From the NCBI GenBank assembly GCA_000686145.1, contig JMMB01000007.1:2542001-2606000 (forward strand): a DNA stretch of 64,000 nt. The letters run 5' to 3'. Position numbers and translations under genes: made by a program. Below the pieces are notes generated by a model. The model ran no database searches. It saw only the letters and a list, made by a program, of their open reading frames with translations, and had not been told where the DNA came from. How positions within the stretch are numbered: the first letter of the stretch is position 1; every line of letters begins with the position of its first letter. Shown in pieces: positions 24,439 to 33,707 of the stretch. The DNA is from Peptostreptococcaceae bacterium VA2. GTDB taxonomy: Bacteria; Bacillota; Clostridia; Peptostreptococcales; Peptostreptococcaceae.

Positions 24439-25335
24439 TTATACTTTTAAATGTCTCTTTACTGACACAACACTACCTAAAATACCGACACTTATACCTG
24501 TTACTAATAACACAGCTATAATGTACATATACACACTAGTTAAAGGAAGTACAATATTTCCCATTACAGAACTTATAATAGTTGTTATTTTTTCTATTAT
24601 ATATCCATACATTCCTATACAACTACCTATTGCCAACACTGACCCTATAATACCTATAATAAATCCTTCTACTATAAATGGTGCTATTACAAAGCCATTG
24701 CTTGCTCCTACATACTTTATTATTTGAATTTCTTCTTTTTTGCTGTATACCCTACTTTTTATTGTATTAGAGATTATCACTAAACATATTAATAATAACA
24801 ACACTATAAATACTGTTCCAAATTTAGTAATAGTATCTGAAATACTCAAAAAGTTTTTCATTACATCTTGAGCATACTTTACGTCATTTGCTCCATCTAA
24901 CTTTAATATTTTATCAGATATATTTTTTATATTATTTGGGCTATCTATTGTTACAACATAATAATCATCTAATGGGTTATTAACACCTTCTAAAAGATAT
25001 GCATCTTCTCCCCAGCTCTTTTTTAGGTCTTTAAAAGATGTTTCTTTAGTTCTATACTCTACATTTTTTACACCTTTCAGTTTACTTATATTACTTTTCA
25101 ATTCAATCCTAGCGTCATCCTCTATATTAGATTCTACAGACACCCTGACTTCATTTATTTCATCTTTTGTAACTTTAATAAACTGATTTATATTTAAAAC
25201 TATAGTAAGTACTATTCCAAGTATTATTAATGATGCTGTAACTGAGATTATTGATATAAAACTCATTGTTTTATTATGAAAAACCCCTTTAATTCCTTGC
25301 TTTAAACTATATAAAAACTTAGACATTAATTTCAT
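24439..25335 (-). CDS. ftsX: Cell division ABC permease FtsX
   Basis: A 298-residue inner-membrane protein with four transmembrane helices (about 25-48, 172-195, 222-250, 265-290) and an extracellular loop between the first two. It couples FtsE ATP hydrolysis to the peptidoglycan hydrolase outside the cell. It overlaps ftsE by 17 bases and precedes the M23 gene, so its partner is encoded directly next to it. Confidence 0.94.
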   Translation of the reverse strand: MKLMSKFLYSLKQGIKGVFHNKTMSFISIISVTASLIILGIVLTIVLNINQFIKVTKDEINEVRVSVESNIEDDARIELKSNISKLKGVKNVEYRTKETSFKDLKKSWGEDAYLLEGVNNPLDDYYVVTIDSPNNIKNISDKILKLDGANDVKYAQDVMKNFLSISDTITKFGTVFIVLLLLICLVIISNTIKSRVYSKKEEIQIIKYVGASNGFVIAPFIVEGFIIGIIGSVLAIGSCIGMYGYIIEKITTIISSVMGNIVLPLTSVYMYIIAVLLVTGISVGILGSVVSVKRHLKV

Positions 25336-26005
25336 ATGAATCCCTCTTCGTGTCTTTCACTATTTTTCCTTTTTGAATTTCTATAACTCTTTTTGGAAAT
25401 AATTTTAAAATTTCAATATCATGAGTTGCCATTATCACAGTTATACCTTCTGCATTTATATCATTTAATAAATTCAATATTCCTATAGAATTATCTATAT
25501 CTAAATTTCCTGTGCACTCATCGGCTATAATTATGGCCGGCTTATTTACTATCGCTCTAGCTATACAAACTCTCTGACATTCTCCACCTGATAGTTCTGA
25601 TGGATATTTACTGTGTTTGTCTGCAATCCCTACCTTTTTTAAAGTATCTAAAACTCTAGGCCTTATATCTTTAGGATTTGCACCTACTACTCTCATAGCA
25701 ATTTCTACATTTTCAAACACAGTTTTTTCTTTTAACAACTTAAAATCTTGAAATACAATTCCTAAGTGCCTTCTATATTTATGTATTTTATTAGGTTTTA
25801 TTTTTGTTATTTCTTGCCCTACTACTGATAACCTACCTGCTGAAACTTTTTCTTCTCTAGTTAGCAATTTAAACAAAGTAGATTTACCTGCACCTGATGG
25901 ACCTACTAAAAATACAAATTCACCTTGTTTTATACCTAAATTTATATTATCTAATGATTTGTTGCCATCATTATAAATTTTATCTACATTAGTAAATTTA
26001 ATCAA
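25319..26005 (-). CDS. ftsE: Cell division ABC ATPase FtsE
   Basis: A 228-residue ATP-binding protein. It shows Walker A GPSGAGKS, the signature LSGGECQRVCIARA and Walker B IIIADECTGNLD. It starts most likely at TTG 26003-26005, eight bases after GGAG; an upstream GTG overlaps that ribosome site. It energises FtsX to activate the wall hydrolase. Confidence 0.95.
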   Translation of the reverse strand: MIKFTNVDKIYNDGNKSLDNINLGIKQGEFVFLVGPSGAGKSTLFKLLTREEKVSAGRLSVVGQEITKIKPNKIHKYRRHLGIVFQDFKLLKEKTVFENVEIAMRVVGANPKDIRPRVLDTLKKVGIADKHSKYPSELSGGECQRVCIARAIVNKPAIIIADECTGNLDIDNSIGILNLLNDINAEGITVIMATHDIEILKLFPKRVIEIQKGKIVKDTKRDSYEINV

Positions 26006-26139
26006 TTTTATCACTCCACTTTTCTTTTTCTTTGAGTTATATTTAAGAATTTTGCTTTCTTTTTAATTATACACAATTTTGTCTTTTTTTGTAACCTTTT
26101 TGTAACTTAAATAATTAATTATTCAAATAAAATTAAAAA

Positions 26140-26181
26140 TCTCTTGTGTATCTAAGCTATATAGTTTAGATACACAAGAGA
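26140..26181 (-). terminator. Terminator after the subtilisin gene
   Basis: Bases 26140-26155 and 26166-26181 pair over 16 bp and are followed on the minus strand by TTTTTAATTTT. It lies between the protease stop and ftsE. Confidence 0.82.
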
Positions 26182-26185
26182 CTTT

Positions 26186-27139
26186 TCAATATTTTAATTT
26201 TCCTTTAGATTTTGTTTGTGCCAAATAAACTAATCCATTACCTTGTACTGCACGCGAATACTGTAGTAATTTAGTATGTTTAATTAGCTGTGCATATAAT
26301 TCTGTTTCGTTCAAATCTCTTTTAAACTCTTCTTTTGACCAATTTTTTAATAATGCTAAACTTCCACTTACATGAGGTGTAGCCATACTAGTTCCACTTA
26401 ATACTGCAAATTGATTTCCTGGATACGTTGAAAGTATATCTACTCCCGGTGCCACTACATCTATATTTAAATTTGAATTACTAAAATTTGCTGGAACCCC
26501 TTTTTTATCTACAGCTCCAACAGATATTACCTCTGGATATGCAGCTGGATATGAATATTCAAAATCATTGACATTTCCATCTCCATCATTGCCTGCTGCA
26601 CAAACTAATAGTATATTTTTATTTACAGCTTCTTTTACAGCTTTTTCTAATTTTTCTGTACTTTTAGGCATTCCTAAAGACATAGATATTATATCTACAT
26701 GTTGTTCAATAGCGTAATATATAGCATTTACTACCCAGCTTACTTTTCCTGAGCCAGTTCTATCTATAGCTTTTAATACATATATATCTGCTTTAGGTGC
26801 CACTCCCATTATAGTGTTATTTTTGCCATTAGCTGCAATAGTCCCTATTACATGAGTTCCATGCCCTACTCTATCTACAACTATATTGTGGCTTTTTCCA
26901 TCTTCATCAGTAAAATTTCTAACTGCAACAATATTATCTTTTAAGCTCTCATGATTTACATCACATCCTGAATCTATTACTGCAATCTTAATACCATTGC
27001 CTTGATTAGAGCCACCCCAAATAGCTTTTGCTTTTATCATTTCGATTCCATATGGAGTTTTTGATTCTTTACCCCTAAATTGCCTATTTAATATAAAAGG
27101 TAACAATTTCACATTAGCATCACTTTGTTTATTTTTCAT
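26186..27139 (-). CDS. Intracellular subtilisin-like serine protease (ISP)
   Basis: A 317-residue S8 protease without a signal peptide. The triad is seen at VIDSGCDVNHE, GHGTHVIGTIAANG and GTSMATPHVSG, and AAGNDGDG carries the oxyanion Asn. The short N-terminal LLPFILNRQF resembles the inhibitory propeptide of Bacillus intracellular subtilisin ISP. It is thus probably a cytosolic protease of stationary phase or sporulation. It starts at ATG 27137-27139; a GTG nine bases upstream belongs to the GGAGTG ribosome site. Confidence 0.93.
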   Translation of the reverse strand: MKNKQSDANVKLLPFILNRQFRGKESKTPYGIEMIKAKAIWGGSNQGNGIKIAVIDSGCDVNHESLKDNIVAVRNFTDEDGKSHNIVVDRVGHGTHVIGTIAANGKNNTIMGVAPKADIYVLKAIDRTGSGKVSWVVNAIYYAIEQHVDIISMSLGMPKSTEKLEKAVKEAVNKNILLVCAAGNDGDGNVNDFEYSYPAAYPEVISVGAVDKKGVPANFSNSNLNIDVVAPGVDILSTYPGNQFAVLSGTSMATPHVSGSLALLKNWSKEEFKRDLNETELYAQLIKHTKLLQYSRAVQGNGLVYLAQTKSKGKLKY

Positions 27140-27171
27140 AGATATCACTCCAAAATTTGCTTTCTATTTAA

Positions 27172-28362
27172 TTATATAAATTCAAAATGATTTTGGTGAT
27201 TACTTTTCTTTTTTAAATAGCGAGTAATGTCTTGCAATATACAATTTTCTTTATCTCCACTAATATCTAAATCATATACATATTTTTCATCTTTATCATT
27301 TATTCTATATATACCTTGTACTATTTTTTCATTTTCTATAATTACATCTAATGTTGCACTAGAGATCAAATAATATGTTCCTATCCTTCCTTTTTTGTCT
27401 TCTTTCCACTCTCCAATATATTTATATAATTCGCATGTATATGTTCCTATTCCATCTTTTTGCCCTTTTTTAAAGTCACCTTCATAAATGTTCTTATTAT
27501 GATATAGATACCTTCCTACACCTTCAAATACATCGTCTTTAAACTCACCTTCGTATATTTCTTTATTTCTATACTTAATTATGCCGCTTCCCCGTCTACA
27601 TCCATATTTATATTCGCCATCATATATATTGCCTTCTACATCTGTGTAGTATCCATGCCCATGAAATGTGTTGTCTTTAAACTCTCCTATATACTTGCTT
27701 CCATCTCTAAACTTATACTCACCTTTACCATTAATCTTTCCACGTCTAAATTCGCCTTCATAAATATCTCCATTAGATTTTATTAATTTTCCATCTCCAC
27801 TTTGTAAGTTATCTTCCCATATTCCGCTATATTTACTTCCGTCTTTATAGTATAAAACGCCTTTACCACTTTTTTTATTATTTATAAAATACCCTTTATA
27901 CATATCTTTATTTTTATATGTATAAAGACCTAAGCCTTCTATTGTACCATTTTTAAAGTCGCCACTATAAGTTGATCCATCACTATATATATATTTTCCT
28001 ATGCTATGCATCTTATCATCTTTCCAAAGTCCCTCATATCGTTCCTTATTTGCAAATATGCATACACCAAATCCATGTTTCTTTCCATTTATAGTTTCAC
28101 CTTTATACATGTCGCCATTATCATATTTGAACACTTTTTCTCCATTTAAATTAGAAGTCTGTTGGTTTACTTTCTTTTTAATATTAGTTTCACAGTTATT
28201 TATATCTACCTTGTCGCATGTACTTCTTGAATACTTATTTCTTTTAAATTTACTTTTTCTTGAACTAATAATAAACTTTACTATTAACAGTAAAATTAAT
28301 ATTGATGATAGGCATATAAAGACTGTTAATATCGTCATAAAATACTTCATTATTTGCTCCAT
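27172..28362 (-). CDS. Membrane-anchored MORN-repeat protein
   Basis: A 396-residue protein with one N-terminal transmembrane helix (residues about 7-30) followed, from residue 75 to about 320, by roughly ten MORN repeats of the type YKGETINGKKHGFGVCIF, each of about 22-23 residues. MORN repeats form a lipid- or protein-binding beta-array. The tail (about 320-396) is not repetitive. Its role in bacteria is unclear. It sits upstream of the subtilisin gene, 32 bases away, and may be cotranscribed with it. Confidence 0.85.
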   Translation of the reverse strand: MEQIMKYFMTILTVFICLSSILILLLIVKFIISSRKSKFKRNKYSRSTCDKVDINNCETNIKKKVNQQTSNLNGEKVFKYDNGDMYKGETINGKKHGFGVCIFANKERYEGLWKDDKMHSIGKYIYSDGSTYSGDFKNGTIEGLGLYTYKNKDMYKGYFINNKKSGKGVLYYKDGSKYSGIWEDNLQSGDGKLIKSNGDIYEGEFRRGKINGKGEYKFRDGSKYIGEFKDNTFHGHGYYTDVEGNIYDGEYKYGCRRGSGIIKYRNKEIYEGEFKDDVFEGVGRYLYHNKNIYEGDFKKGQKDGIGTYTCELYKYIGEWKEDKKGRIGTYYLISSATLDVIIENEKIVQGIYRINDKDEKYVYDLDISGDKENCILQDITRYLKKKSNHQNHFEFI

Positions 28363-28503
28363 AGTAATCTCTCCCCACTTACATAGTACTTATGTTAATT
28401 TATATTTATATCTCATCATATTTATTCGTAAATGTATAAGTATTACTCTAAATTTATTAAATATATTTTTCAAATTTTTACTATTTATTGTTTTTTGTAC
28501 AAA

Positions 28504-28542
28504 AAAACTGTCAACATATTAAAATATCAACAGCTTTTTTCT
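28504..28542 (-). terminator. Terminator after the exonuclease-like gene
   Basis: An imperfect hairpin (about 12 bp) overlapping the gene end is followed on the minus strand by seven U. The fold has mismatches, so strength is uncertain. Confidence 0.6.
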
Positions 28543-29543
28543 AAAAAACAACTACAATCTATATTCTCACAACTTAAATCTTCATCAAATAGTGTAACTA
28601 TATTTTTAAGTTCTTCTTTATATTCTTCTTTATTTAATTTATAAAGCATCAAGTCCTCTAGTAAATCTTTTATATCAAAGTATAAATTTTCTATTAAGTA
28701 GAAATAGCCACATTTTATATCTTTAATTTTATCTATTGTATCAAGTTTTCTATTTATGTCCCTCAACACATCTATATTATATATATCTATATCTTGTATA
28801 GATTGTAAATATTGTCGTAGTGTTTTTATCACTTCTATAGACATATCTTCTTCATTGTATTTATTTTCATTTGCATAAAAATTACTTACATATTTTTTAA
28901 AGTTTTCTTCTAAGTTTTCATTAATTGCGCTAAAGGGAGCTCTTACAAAATCTTTAATTATCAACAGATTTCTAATATCTTCATTTTCTTGCAAAACATC
29001 ATCTAAAATATATAGATTATAAGCATCATATAATGGATCGTGTGCATCGCCTTTAAATTCTAGATTCGCACATTCTAATAAATTTTTTAAAGATATATAA
29101 TTCATACACTTTATTCCATAATCTAAATACTTATCTTTTATATCTACAAATAAACTTTTAATGTTATTTATAAATCTTGGATGATTATATTTTTTAGCAC
29201 TTTTTTTATCTGTATTATTAAAGCAAGTTAAGTCTAAATTTCCAAAAGTATAAATTCCTTCTATTTGAGAAAATATGCCTAGCCATTTTTTAAATTTTCT
29301 CATCACTTCTTCATAAGTAGGTGCTTTTTCTAAATCCTCTTGATTTATTTGGGTAAGTTCTTGTATATGTGGATAAATATATTGACTACTTACTGGCTTT
29401 ATTAAAGATTTAAATTCTTCTATTTCCCCTGTGTTTGTATCATACTGTATTGCACCTATGGCTATTATATCTGCATTTAACATATCCCTTTTATTTCTAG
29501 CACTTGGCATATTCATTTCAAAGTCTATGTATATTTTTTTCAA
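28527..29543 (-). CDS. DEDD exonuclease-like protein with a helical tail
   Basis: A 338-residue protein. The first 180 residues form a DEDDh-type exonuclease fold: YIDFEMNMPSARN (ExoI, with FEM in place of the usual LET), TFGNLDLTCF (ExoII-like) and HDPLYDAYNLY (ExoIII). The rest is helical, of unknown function. It may act on RNA, similar to KapD-type exonucleases. It starts at TTG 29541-29543 behind AAGGGGATGG. Confidence 0.75.
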   Translation of the reverse strand: MKKIYIDFEMNMPSARNKRDMLNADIIAIGAIQYDTNTGEIEEFKSLIKPVSSQYIYPHIQELTQINQEDLEKAPTYEEVMRKFKKWLGIFSQIEGIYTFGNLDLTCFNNTDKKSAKKYNHPRFINNIKSLFVDIKDKYLDYGIKCMNYISLKNLLECANLEFKGDAHDPLYDAYNLYILDDVLQENEDIRNLLIIKDFVRAPFSAINENLEENFKKYVSNFYANENKYNEEDMSIEVIKTLRQYLQSIQDIDIYNIDVLRDINRKLDTIDKIKDIKCGYFYLIENLYFDIKDLLEDLMLYKLNKEEYKEELKNIVTLFDEDLSCENIDCSCFLEKSC

Positions 29544-29670
29544 TATAAACCATCCCCTTCTAAATAACTCTACTTATAGTCTATCATTTTATTATAGCTT
29601 TTTTCATAAATATTTTAATAAAATTTTAAATTTTTTATCTACTTAATACATTAAGATAATTTTTATATAC

Positions 29671-29703
29671 AAAAACCGATGATAAATTTTATCATCGGTT
29701 TTT
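29671..29703. terminator. Terminator, bidirectional
   Basis: A 16-bp perfect stem, AAAAACCGATGATAAA with its complement, has a one-base centre. It ends the TtcA-like gene on the minus strand. Confidence 0.82.
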
Positions 29704-29720
29704 GTATGTTTTTTTATAAT

Positions 29721-30581
29721 TTATTCATGTCTTTCCATGAAAGAGTGTTTTTCTCCATCTATTTGCCATCCTAGCACTGAATCTACATTTACATTTTCAG
29801 CTGCTTTGAAAATAGATTTTTCTACATCCTTAAAATTAGTTCCTAGGTTTTTTATTAAATCTTTTATTTCATATCTTTTATTACCAGTTTTTTTAGCTGC
29901 AACCATACAAGCACAGTTTAATGGCCATATTCCACTAGTTTGTATAAATTTAATTATATGTTCTTCTCTTATATAATAAAGAGGTCTTATTATTTTTATT
30001 CCATCAAAGTTTGTAGAATCTAACTTAGGCAACATTGTTTTAAAGTTACCTGCACATAATAAATTAAGCATTGTAGTTTCTATTACATCATCATAGTGAT
30101 GTCCTAGAGCTAATTTGTTACAACCTAATTCTTGAGCTTTAGAATATAATGCTCCTCTTCTCATTCTTGCACACATATAACAAGGATAATCCTTTGCTAT
30201 TTCATCTGCTATCTCAAATATTTTTGAATCAAATAAGTGTATAGGTATATCTAAATAATTACAATTATCTATAAGCAATTTTCTTATATCTTCATGATAA
30301 CCTGGATCCATAGCGATAAATTCAATTTCAAATTTAACTTGACCATGTCTTTTTAATTCCTGAAACATTTTAGCCATAAGTAAGCTATCTTTTCCTCCAG
30401 ATATAGCAATAGCGATTTTATCCCCATCTTCTACTAAATTATAAGCTTTTATTGCTTTTATGAATTTTGACCATAAATTTTTTCTAAATTTTTTTATTAT
30501 ACTTTTTTCTATATCTCTTAATGGCTGTCTTTCATCAAATGGTACTATAATTTCACAGCCTTTTCCTGCTAAATCGCTCAT
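29721..30581 (-). CDS. PP-loop ATPase, TtcA-like tRNA 2-thiolation enzyme
   Basis: A 286-residue TtcA/TilS-family protein. It has the PP-loop AIAISGGKDSLLMAKM (ATP), CYMCARMRRGALY and LNCACMVAAKK, whose cysteines probably bind an iron-sulfur cluster, and LALGHHYDDVIETTMLNLL. By family it activates a tRNA base for sulfur transfer, though the exact base modified is uncertain. It starts behind GAGGTG. Confidence 0.85.
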   Translation of the reverse strand: MSDLAGKGCEIIVPFDERQPLRDIEKSIIKKFRKNLWSKFIKAIKAYNLVEDGDKIAIAISGGKDSLLMAKMFQELKRHGQVKFEIEFIAMDPGYHEDIRKLLIDNCNYLDIPIHLFDSKIFEIADEIAKDYPCYMCARMRRGALYSKAQELGCNKLALGHHYDDVIETTMLNLLCAGNFKTMLPKLDSTNFDGIKIIRPLYYIREEHIIKFIQTSGIWPLNCACMVAAKKTGNKRYEIKDLIKNLGTNFKDVEKSIFKAAENVNVDSVLGWQIDGEKHSFMERHE

Positions 30582-30772
30582 TCTTTCACCTCATTTTTAT
30601 ACAAACATGCAAATTATTTTATCATAAATAACGTTAATAATTCAAGTAATACATAAATTTATTATTTTTTAAATAGTACAACTTTTTATTATTTTAATGA
30701 ACACTTTTTACTTGTACGAATATCATGTTATTAGATAGACATTATCTAGTTTTAGACAAGGAGGGCTAATAA

Positions 30773-30982
30773 ATGCAAAATAACAACAAAGGGGTTACAA
30801 AAGATTCTAGAAATGATTTAGCTAGACCATATGTAAATGATCAAACTTTTACTAAAATGTATAATACATCTAGTGCTTTAAAGCATGGTACTATTTTTCC
30901 AGAATTATTTTTGCTTGATTCTTTAATGTACAATAAAGATTTATATTCTACGCCTAAAAAAAGAAATGGAGGTAGAAGATAA
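30773..30982 (+). CDS. cotJA: Spore coat associated protein CotJA
   Basis: A 69-residue coat protein with the family motif ALKHGTIFPELFLLDSLMYN. It is the first gene of the cotJ operon and has a strong AAGGAGGG ribosome site. Its stop overlaps the start of cotJB by one base. A possible sporulation promoter lies upstream (AATATC ... CATTAT at about 30720-30750), but I cannot assign the sigma factor. Confidence 0.85.
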   Translation: MQNNNKGVTKDSRNDLARPYVNDQTFTKMYNTSSALKHGTIFPELFLLDSLMYNKDLYSTPKKRNGGRR

Positions 30983-31248
30983 TGAGAAAAGAATCTAGAC
31001 AAGAACTTTTAAGAAGTGTTCAAGAACTTAGTTTTGCATGCTTGGATATGAATTTATATTTAGATAATCATCCAGATGATAAAAAAGCAATTAATACTTA
31101 CAATTCTTTAAGTACGCAGTTTATGCAAGCTAGGTGTGCTTATGAAAATAAATATGGACCATTAGCAAATTTTGGTTATTCACCAAGTAAATATCCATGG
31201 CAGTGGGTTTCAAATCCTTGGCCTTGGGACAAAGAATTTAATGATTAG
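30982..31248 (+). CDS. cotJB: Spore coat protein CotJB
   Basis: An 88-residue protein of the CotJB family, with LRSVQELSFACLDMNLYLDNHP and the C-terminal WQWVSNPWPWDKE. It overlaps cotJA by one base and precedes cotJC, in the usual order. It localises to the spore coat. Confidence 0.88.
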   Translation: MRKESRQELLRSVQELSFACLDMNLYLDNHPDDKKAINTYNSLSTQFMQARCAYENKYGPLANFGYSPSKYPWQWVSNPWPWDKEFND

Positions 31249-31275
31249 ATAATTATTGGGGAGGGTTAGAATTTT

Positions 31276-31848
31276 ATGTGGATTTATCAAAAAACATTAC
31301 AACACCCTATTAACCTTAAAAATGGGGATTTACAAATGGCTAAATACCTAATAACTCAATTTGGAGGACCAAATGGAGAATTAGGTGCAGCTATAAGATA
31401 TTTAAGTCAAAGATATACTATGCCTACAGGAAAGTCTCGTGCACTTTTAACTGATATAGGTACAGAAGAACTTGCTCATGTTGAAATGATTGCTACTATG
31501 GTTTATCAATTGACTTATGATGCTACACCTGAACAACTTCGAGCTGCTGGTCTTGGATCTAACTATGCTCAAAATGGGTTTGGAATTTTCCCATCTGATG
31601 CTAACGGTGTACCTTTTAGTACCTCTACAATTGCAGTTATGGGTAATGCCGTTACCGATTTACATGAAGACATGGCTGCTGAACAAAAAGCTTTAGCAAC
31701 TTATTATCATCTTATTAATTTAACAGATGATGCTGATATAATAGACGTATTGAGATTTTTAGGAGAAAGAGAAATCGTTCATTATCAACGATTTGGAGAG
31801 GCCTTAATGGATGTTTATGATTTTGAAGAAGGTCAAAGTATTTTTTAG
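31276..31848 (+). CDS. cotJC: CotJC, manganese catalase family spore coat protein
   Basis: A 190-residue manganese-catalase-like ferritin-fold protein. The N-terminus MWIYQKTLQHPINLK and the metal ligands GELGAAIRYL, EELAHVEMI, HEDMAAEQKALATYYH and EREIVHYQRF are present. So it should bind a di-manganese site and detoxify peroxide in the spore coat. It starts at ATG 31276 behind GGGGAGG. Confidence 0.94.
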   Translation: MWIYQKTLQHPINLKNGDLQMAKYLITQFGGPNGELGAAIRYLSQRYTMPTGKSRALLTDIGTEELAHVEMIATMVYQLTYDATPEQLRAAGLGSNYAQNGFGIFPSDANGVPFSTSTIAVMGNAVTDLHEDMAAEQKALATYYHLINLTDDADIIDVLRFLGEREIVHYQRFGEALMDVYDFEEGQSIF

Positions 31849-31871
31849 TGAAATATTAATAATTTATTTTC

Positions 31872-31907
31872 AAACCACCTTTTTATTAATTTAGGTGGTT
31901 TTTATTA
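31872..31907 (+). terminator. Terminator of the cotJ operon
   Basis: AAACCACCT (31872-31880) pairs with AGGTGGTTT (31893-31901), followed by TTATT. Confidence 0.8.
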
Positions 31908-31931
31908 TTTATAAATATTTAATAAAAATAA

Positions 31932-31965
31932 AAAACTCTTACTACAATATCTTAGTAAGAGTTTT
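31932..31965 (-). terminator. Terminator after the small acidic peptide gene
   Basis: A 13-bp stem (31932-31944 with 31953-31965) is followed on the minus strand by TTTATTTTTATT. It lies downstream of the 27-residue ORF and supports that a real minus-strand transcript is made here. Confidence 0.75.
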
Positions 31966-32072
31966 CATCTTTTTATTTTTGTATTAAGCACATCTCTTCT
32001 CCTTTGCAATATAACCATAGTTGGTTTATCATTTCCATATTTTAGATGAATGTATTCTTTTTACTTATTCAT

Positions 32073-32156
32073 TTACTCTGTATCATAGTCTGGTGTATAA
32101 TCGTATTCCATTTCATTTTCATAATCAAGGTATAATAAATCTAAATTGTTTTCCAT
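32073..32156 (-). CDS. Small acidic Tyr-rich peptide (27 aa)
   Basis: A short ORF reads MENNLDLLYLDYENEMEY and then DYTPDYDTE, rich in Asp, Glu and Tyr. Its ribosome site TAGGAGGAA is excellent and spacing is right. After its TAA the same frame gives MNK, a second TAA, then a coding-like stretch of about 31 residues (EYIHLKYGNDKPTMVILQ and RRRDVLNTKIKR). So this may be a real small protein, or the start of a roughly 60-residue gene broken by two ochre codons. It lies beside the cotJ operon and may be spore related. I recognise no family. Confidence 0.55.
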   Translation of the reverse strand: MENNLDLLYLDYENEMEYDYTPDYDTE

Positions 32157-32332
32157 ATATAGTTCCTCCTAATTTTTTATTATGTTAAATATGATTTTTT
32201 TATTTTCTAACTTTCATATCTAGTTTAATATATGCAAGTTATTTATATAAATTGCCAATTATTACAAAATTGTTTTTTTTATTTTTAAACTTTCAAAAAA
32301 ATAAAACCTCCCTACAACGTAGGCAGACCCTA

Positions 32333-32740
32333 TTAAACGTTAGATAAAACCCTTATTTTTATATCCTCATTTAAACAACTAAATCTTGATATGTCCTCTA
32401 TATCATTGACTAAAAATACTTGCAAGTATTCATTTAGTATTTTTAGAGAGTTATATTCAATCTTTTCATTAAAATAACAGTCTAAATTTCTTATATATTT
32501 TAGGTAGCATTTATTAATTCTAACCTCTACATATAATGAATCTGTTCTTAGCCTAGATAATTGAAATAATTCTTTTAATCTCATATATGCACACTGAGAA
32601 TCTTTACTAATATGCATATTGCTTAATCTTTCATCTAAGGCTTCTTCAATACTTATTAGTGCAAATCTGCTAACAAATAAATCTATATAATAATCACTTC
32701 TAGTATACTTAAATTGATAAAAATCAGTTATTACGCTCAT
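32333..32740 (-). CDS. Hypothetical protein, helical, 135 aa
   Basis: A 135-residue soluble helical protein, starting MSVITDFYQFKYTRSDYYID behind AAGGAGTG. It contains KELFQLSRLRTDSLYVEVRINK and CYFNEKIEYNSLKILNEYLQ. No signal peptide, membrane helix or catalytic motif is visible. No function is recognised. It is monocistronic and flanked by noncoding DNA. Confidence 0.6.
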   Translation of the reverse strand: MSVITDFYQFKYTRSDYYIDLFVSRFALISIEEALDERLSNMHISKDSQCAYMRLKELFQLSRLRTDSLYVEVRINKCYLKYIRNLDCYFNEKIEYNSLKILNEYLQVFLVNDIEDISRFSCLNEDIKIRVLSNV

Positions 32741-32989
32741 GACAGCACTCCTTATATTTCATATCTGATTTTTGTTTCTATATATATTATTTTCAATAGT
32801 AGGTGTTATTTATACATAAATTTATATTTAAATTTTATTATTTAATTAACATAAGTTTAATATCGCTTGTCTGCTACTTTAGAAGGAATATATATGTAAT
32901 ATATAGAATATAGATTCATACCAAATATATCATTTAAAAGTAAAGTTATTATAATTTTACTAACCAAATTAATATTTTAGGAGGAAAAC

Positions 32990-33622
32990 ATGAATTTACT
33001 GCCTATACCTTGGATGAAACAAAAACTAGAAGTTATTTATGAAAAAAACTTATATGGGAATTTATACTTGATTTATAATGACCTTAATTTTAAAAACTTT
33101 ACCGATACTACAACTACAATTTTATTTGATTTATTAGATAATTATAATATTAATCCATGCCAGAATGATGCTTTATACTTATATCTTCCTATCGAAATGG
33201 ACTCTTTTATTAAAAGTCTAATACTTTCTTTTAAATCATTATTTCAAGAAAATATATATATTGTATTAGGGGGATACCTAAAAAATCATACTAGTCATAA
33301 TGAGTTAGATCATATAGCTAATTTATACATCCAATTTCCTGAACTTAATGGATTAATTGATTTTGCATATATAATAGATGATTCTAAGTGCTATGAAATT
33401 TTCACATCTTTATGCGATACTCAAAGAATTTGTATAAATCCAGCTACATCTTGTACTATATCTGGGCCTACATTAAATTATCATATGAAAAGCCCTAACC
33501 CTAATAATATAACTCACATTTCATTTATAAATTTAATGGATGATATTACAGCAAACAAATATTTTGATACATATTTAAAGGGTTTGACTAATAATAACAA
33601 TAACTTTAACTATAATTTCTAG
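32990..33622 (+). CDS. Hypothetical protein, 210 aa, Asn-rich tail
   Basis: A 210-residue protein starting MNLLPIPWMKQKLEVIYEKN behind TAGGAGGAAA. The middle has a hydrophobic strand (NIYIVLGGYLKNHT). The C-terminus ends in an Asn/Phe-rich low-complexity tail (TNNNNNFNYNF). It has no signal peptide. I do not recognise it. It lies upstream of topB on the same strand, with a weak hairpin and T7 run (about 33621-33649) between them. Confidence 0.55.
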   Translation: MNLLPIPWMKQKLEVIYEKNLYGNLYLIYNDLNFKNFTDTTTTILFDLLDNYNINPCQNDALYLYLPIEMDSFIKSLILSFKSLFQENIYIVLGGYLKNHTSHNELDHIANLYIQFPELNGLIDFAYIIDDSKCYEIFTSLCDTQRICINPATSCTISGPTLNYHMKSPNPNNITHISFINLMDDITANKYFDTYLKGLTNNNNNFNYNF

Positions 33623-33707
33623 ACTTCCTTGCAGTCTATTCTTTTTTTGTGATAATATATTTAAGGTTACAACTAAATATTTAAGCACTTTGAAAGGGGG
33701 GCTCTTT

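Noticed and set aside
27200-28150. Regular internal repeats that could suggest a CRISPR or tandem DNA array.
   Set aside because: The periodicity is protein-level: MORN repeats of about 22-23 residues with diverged DNA, inside an intact gene.
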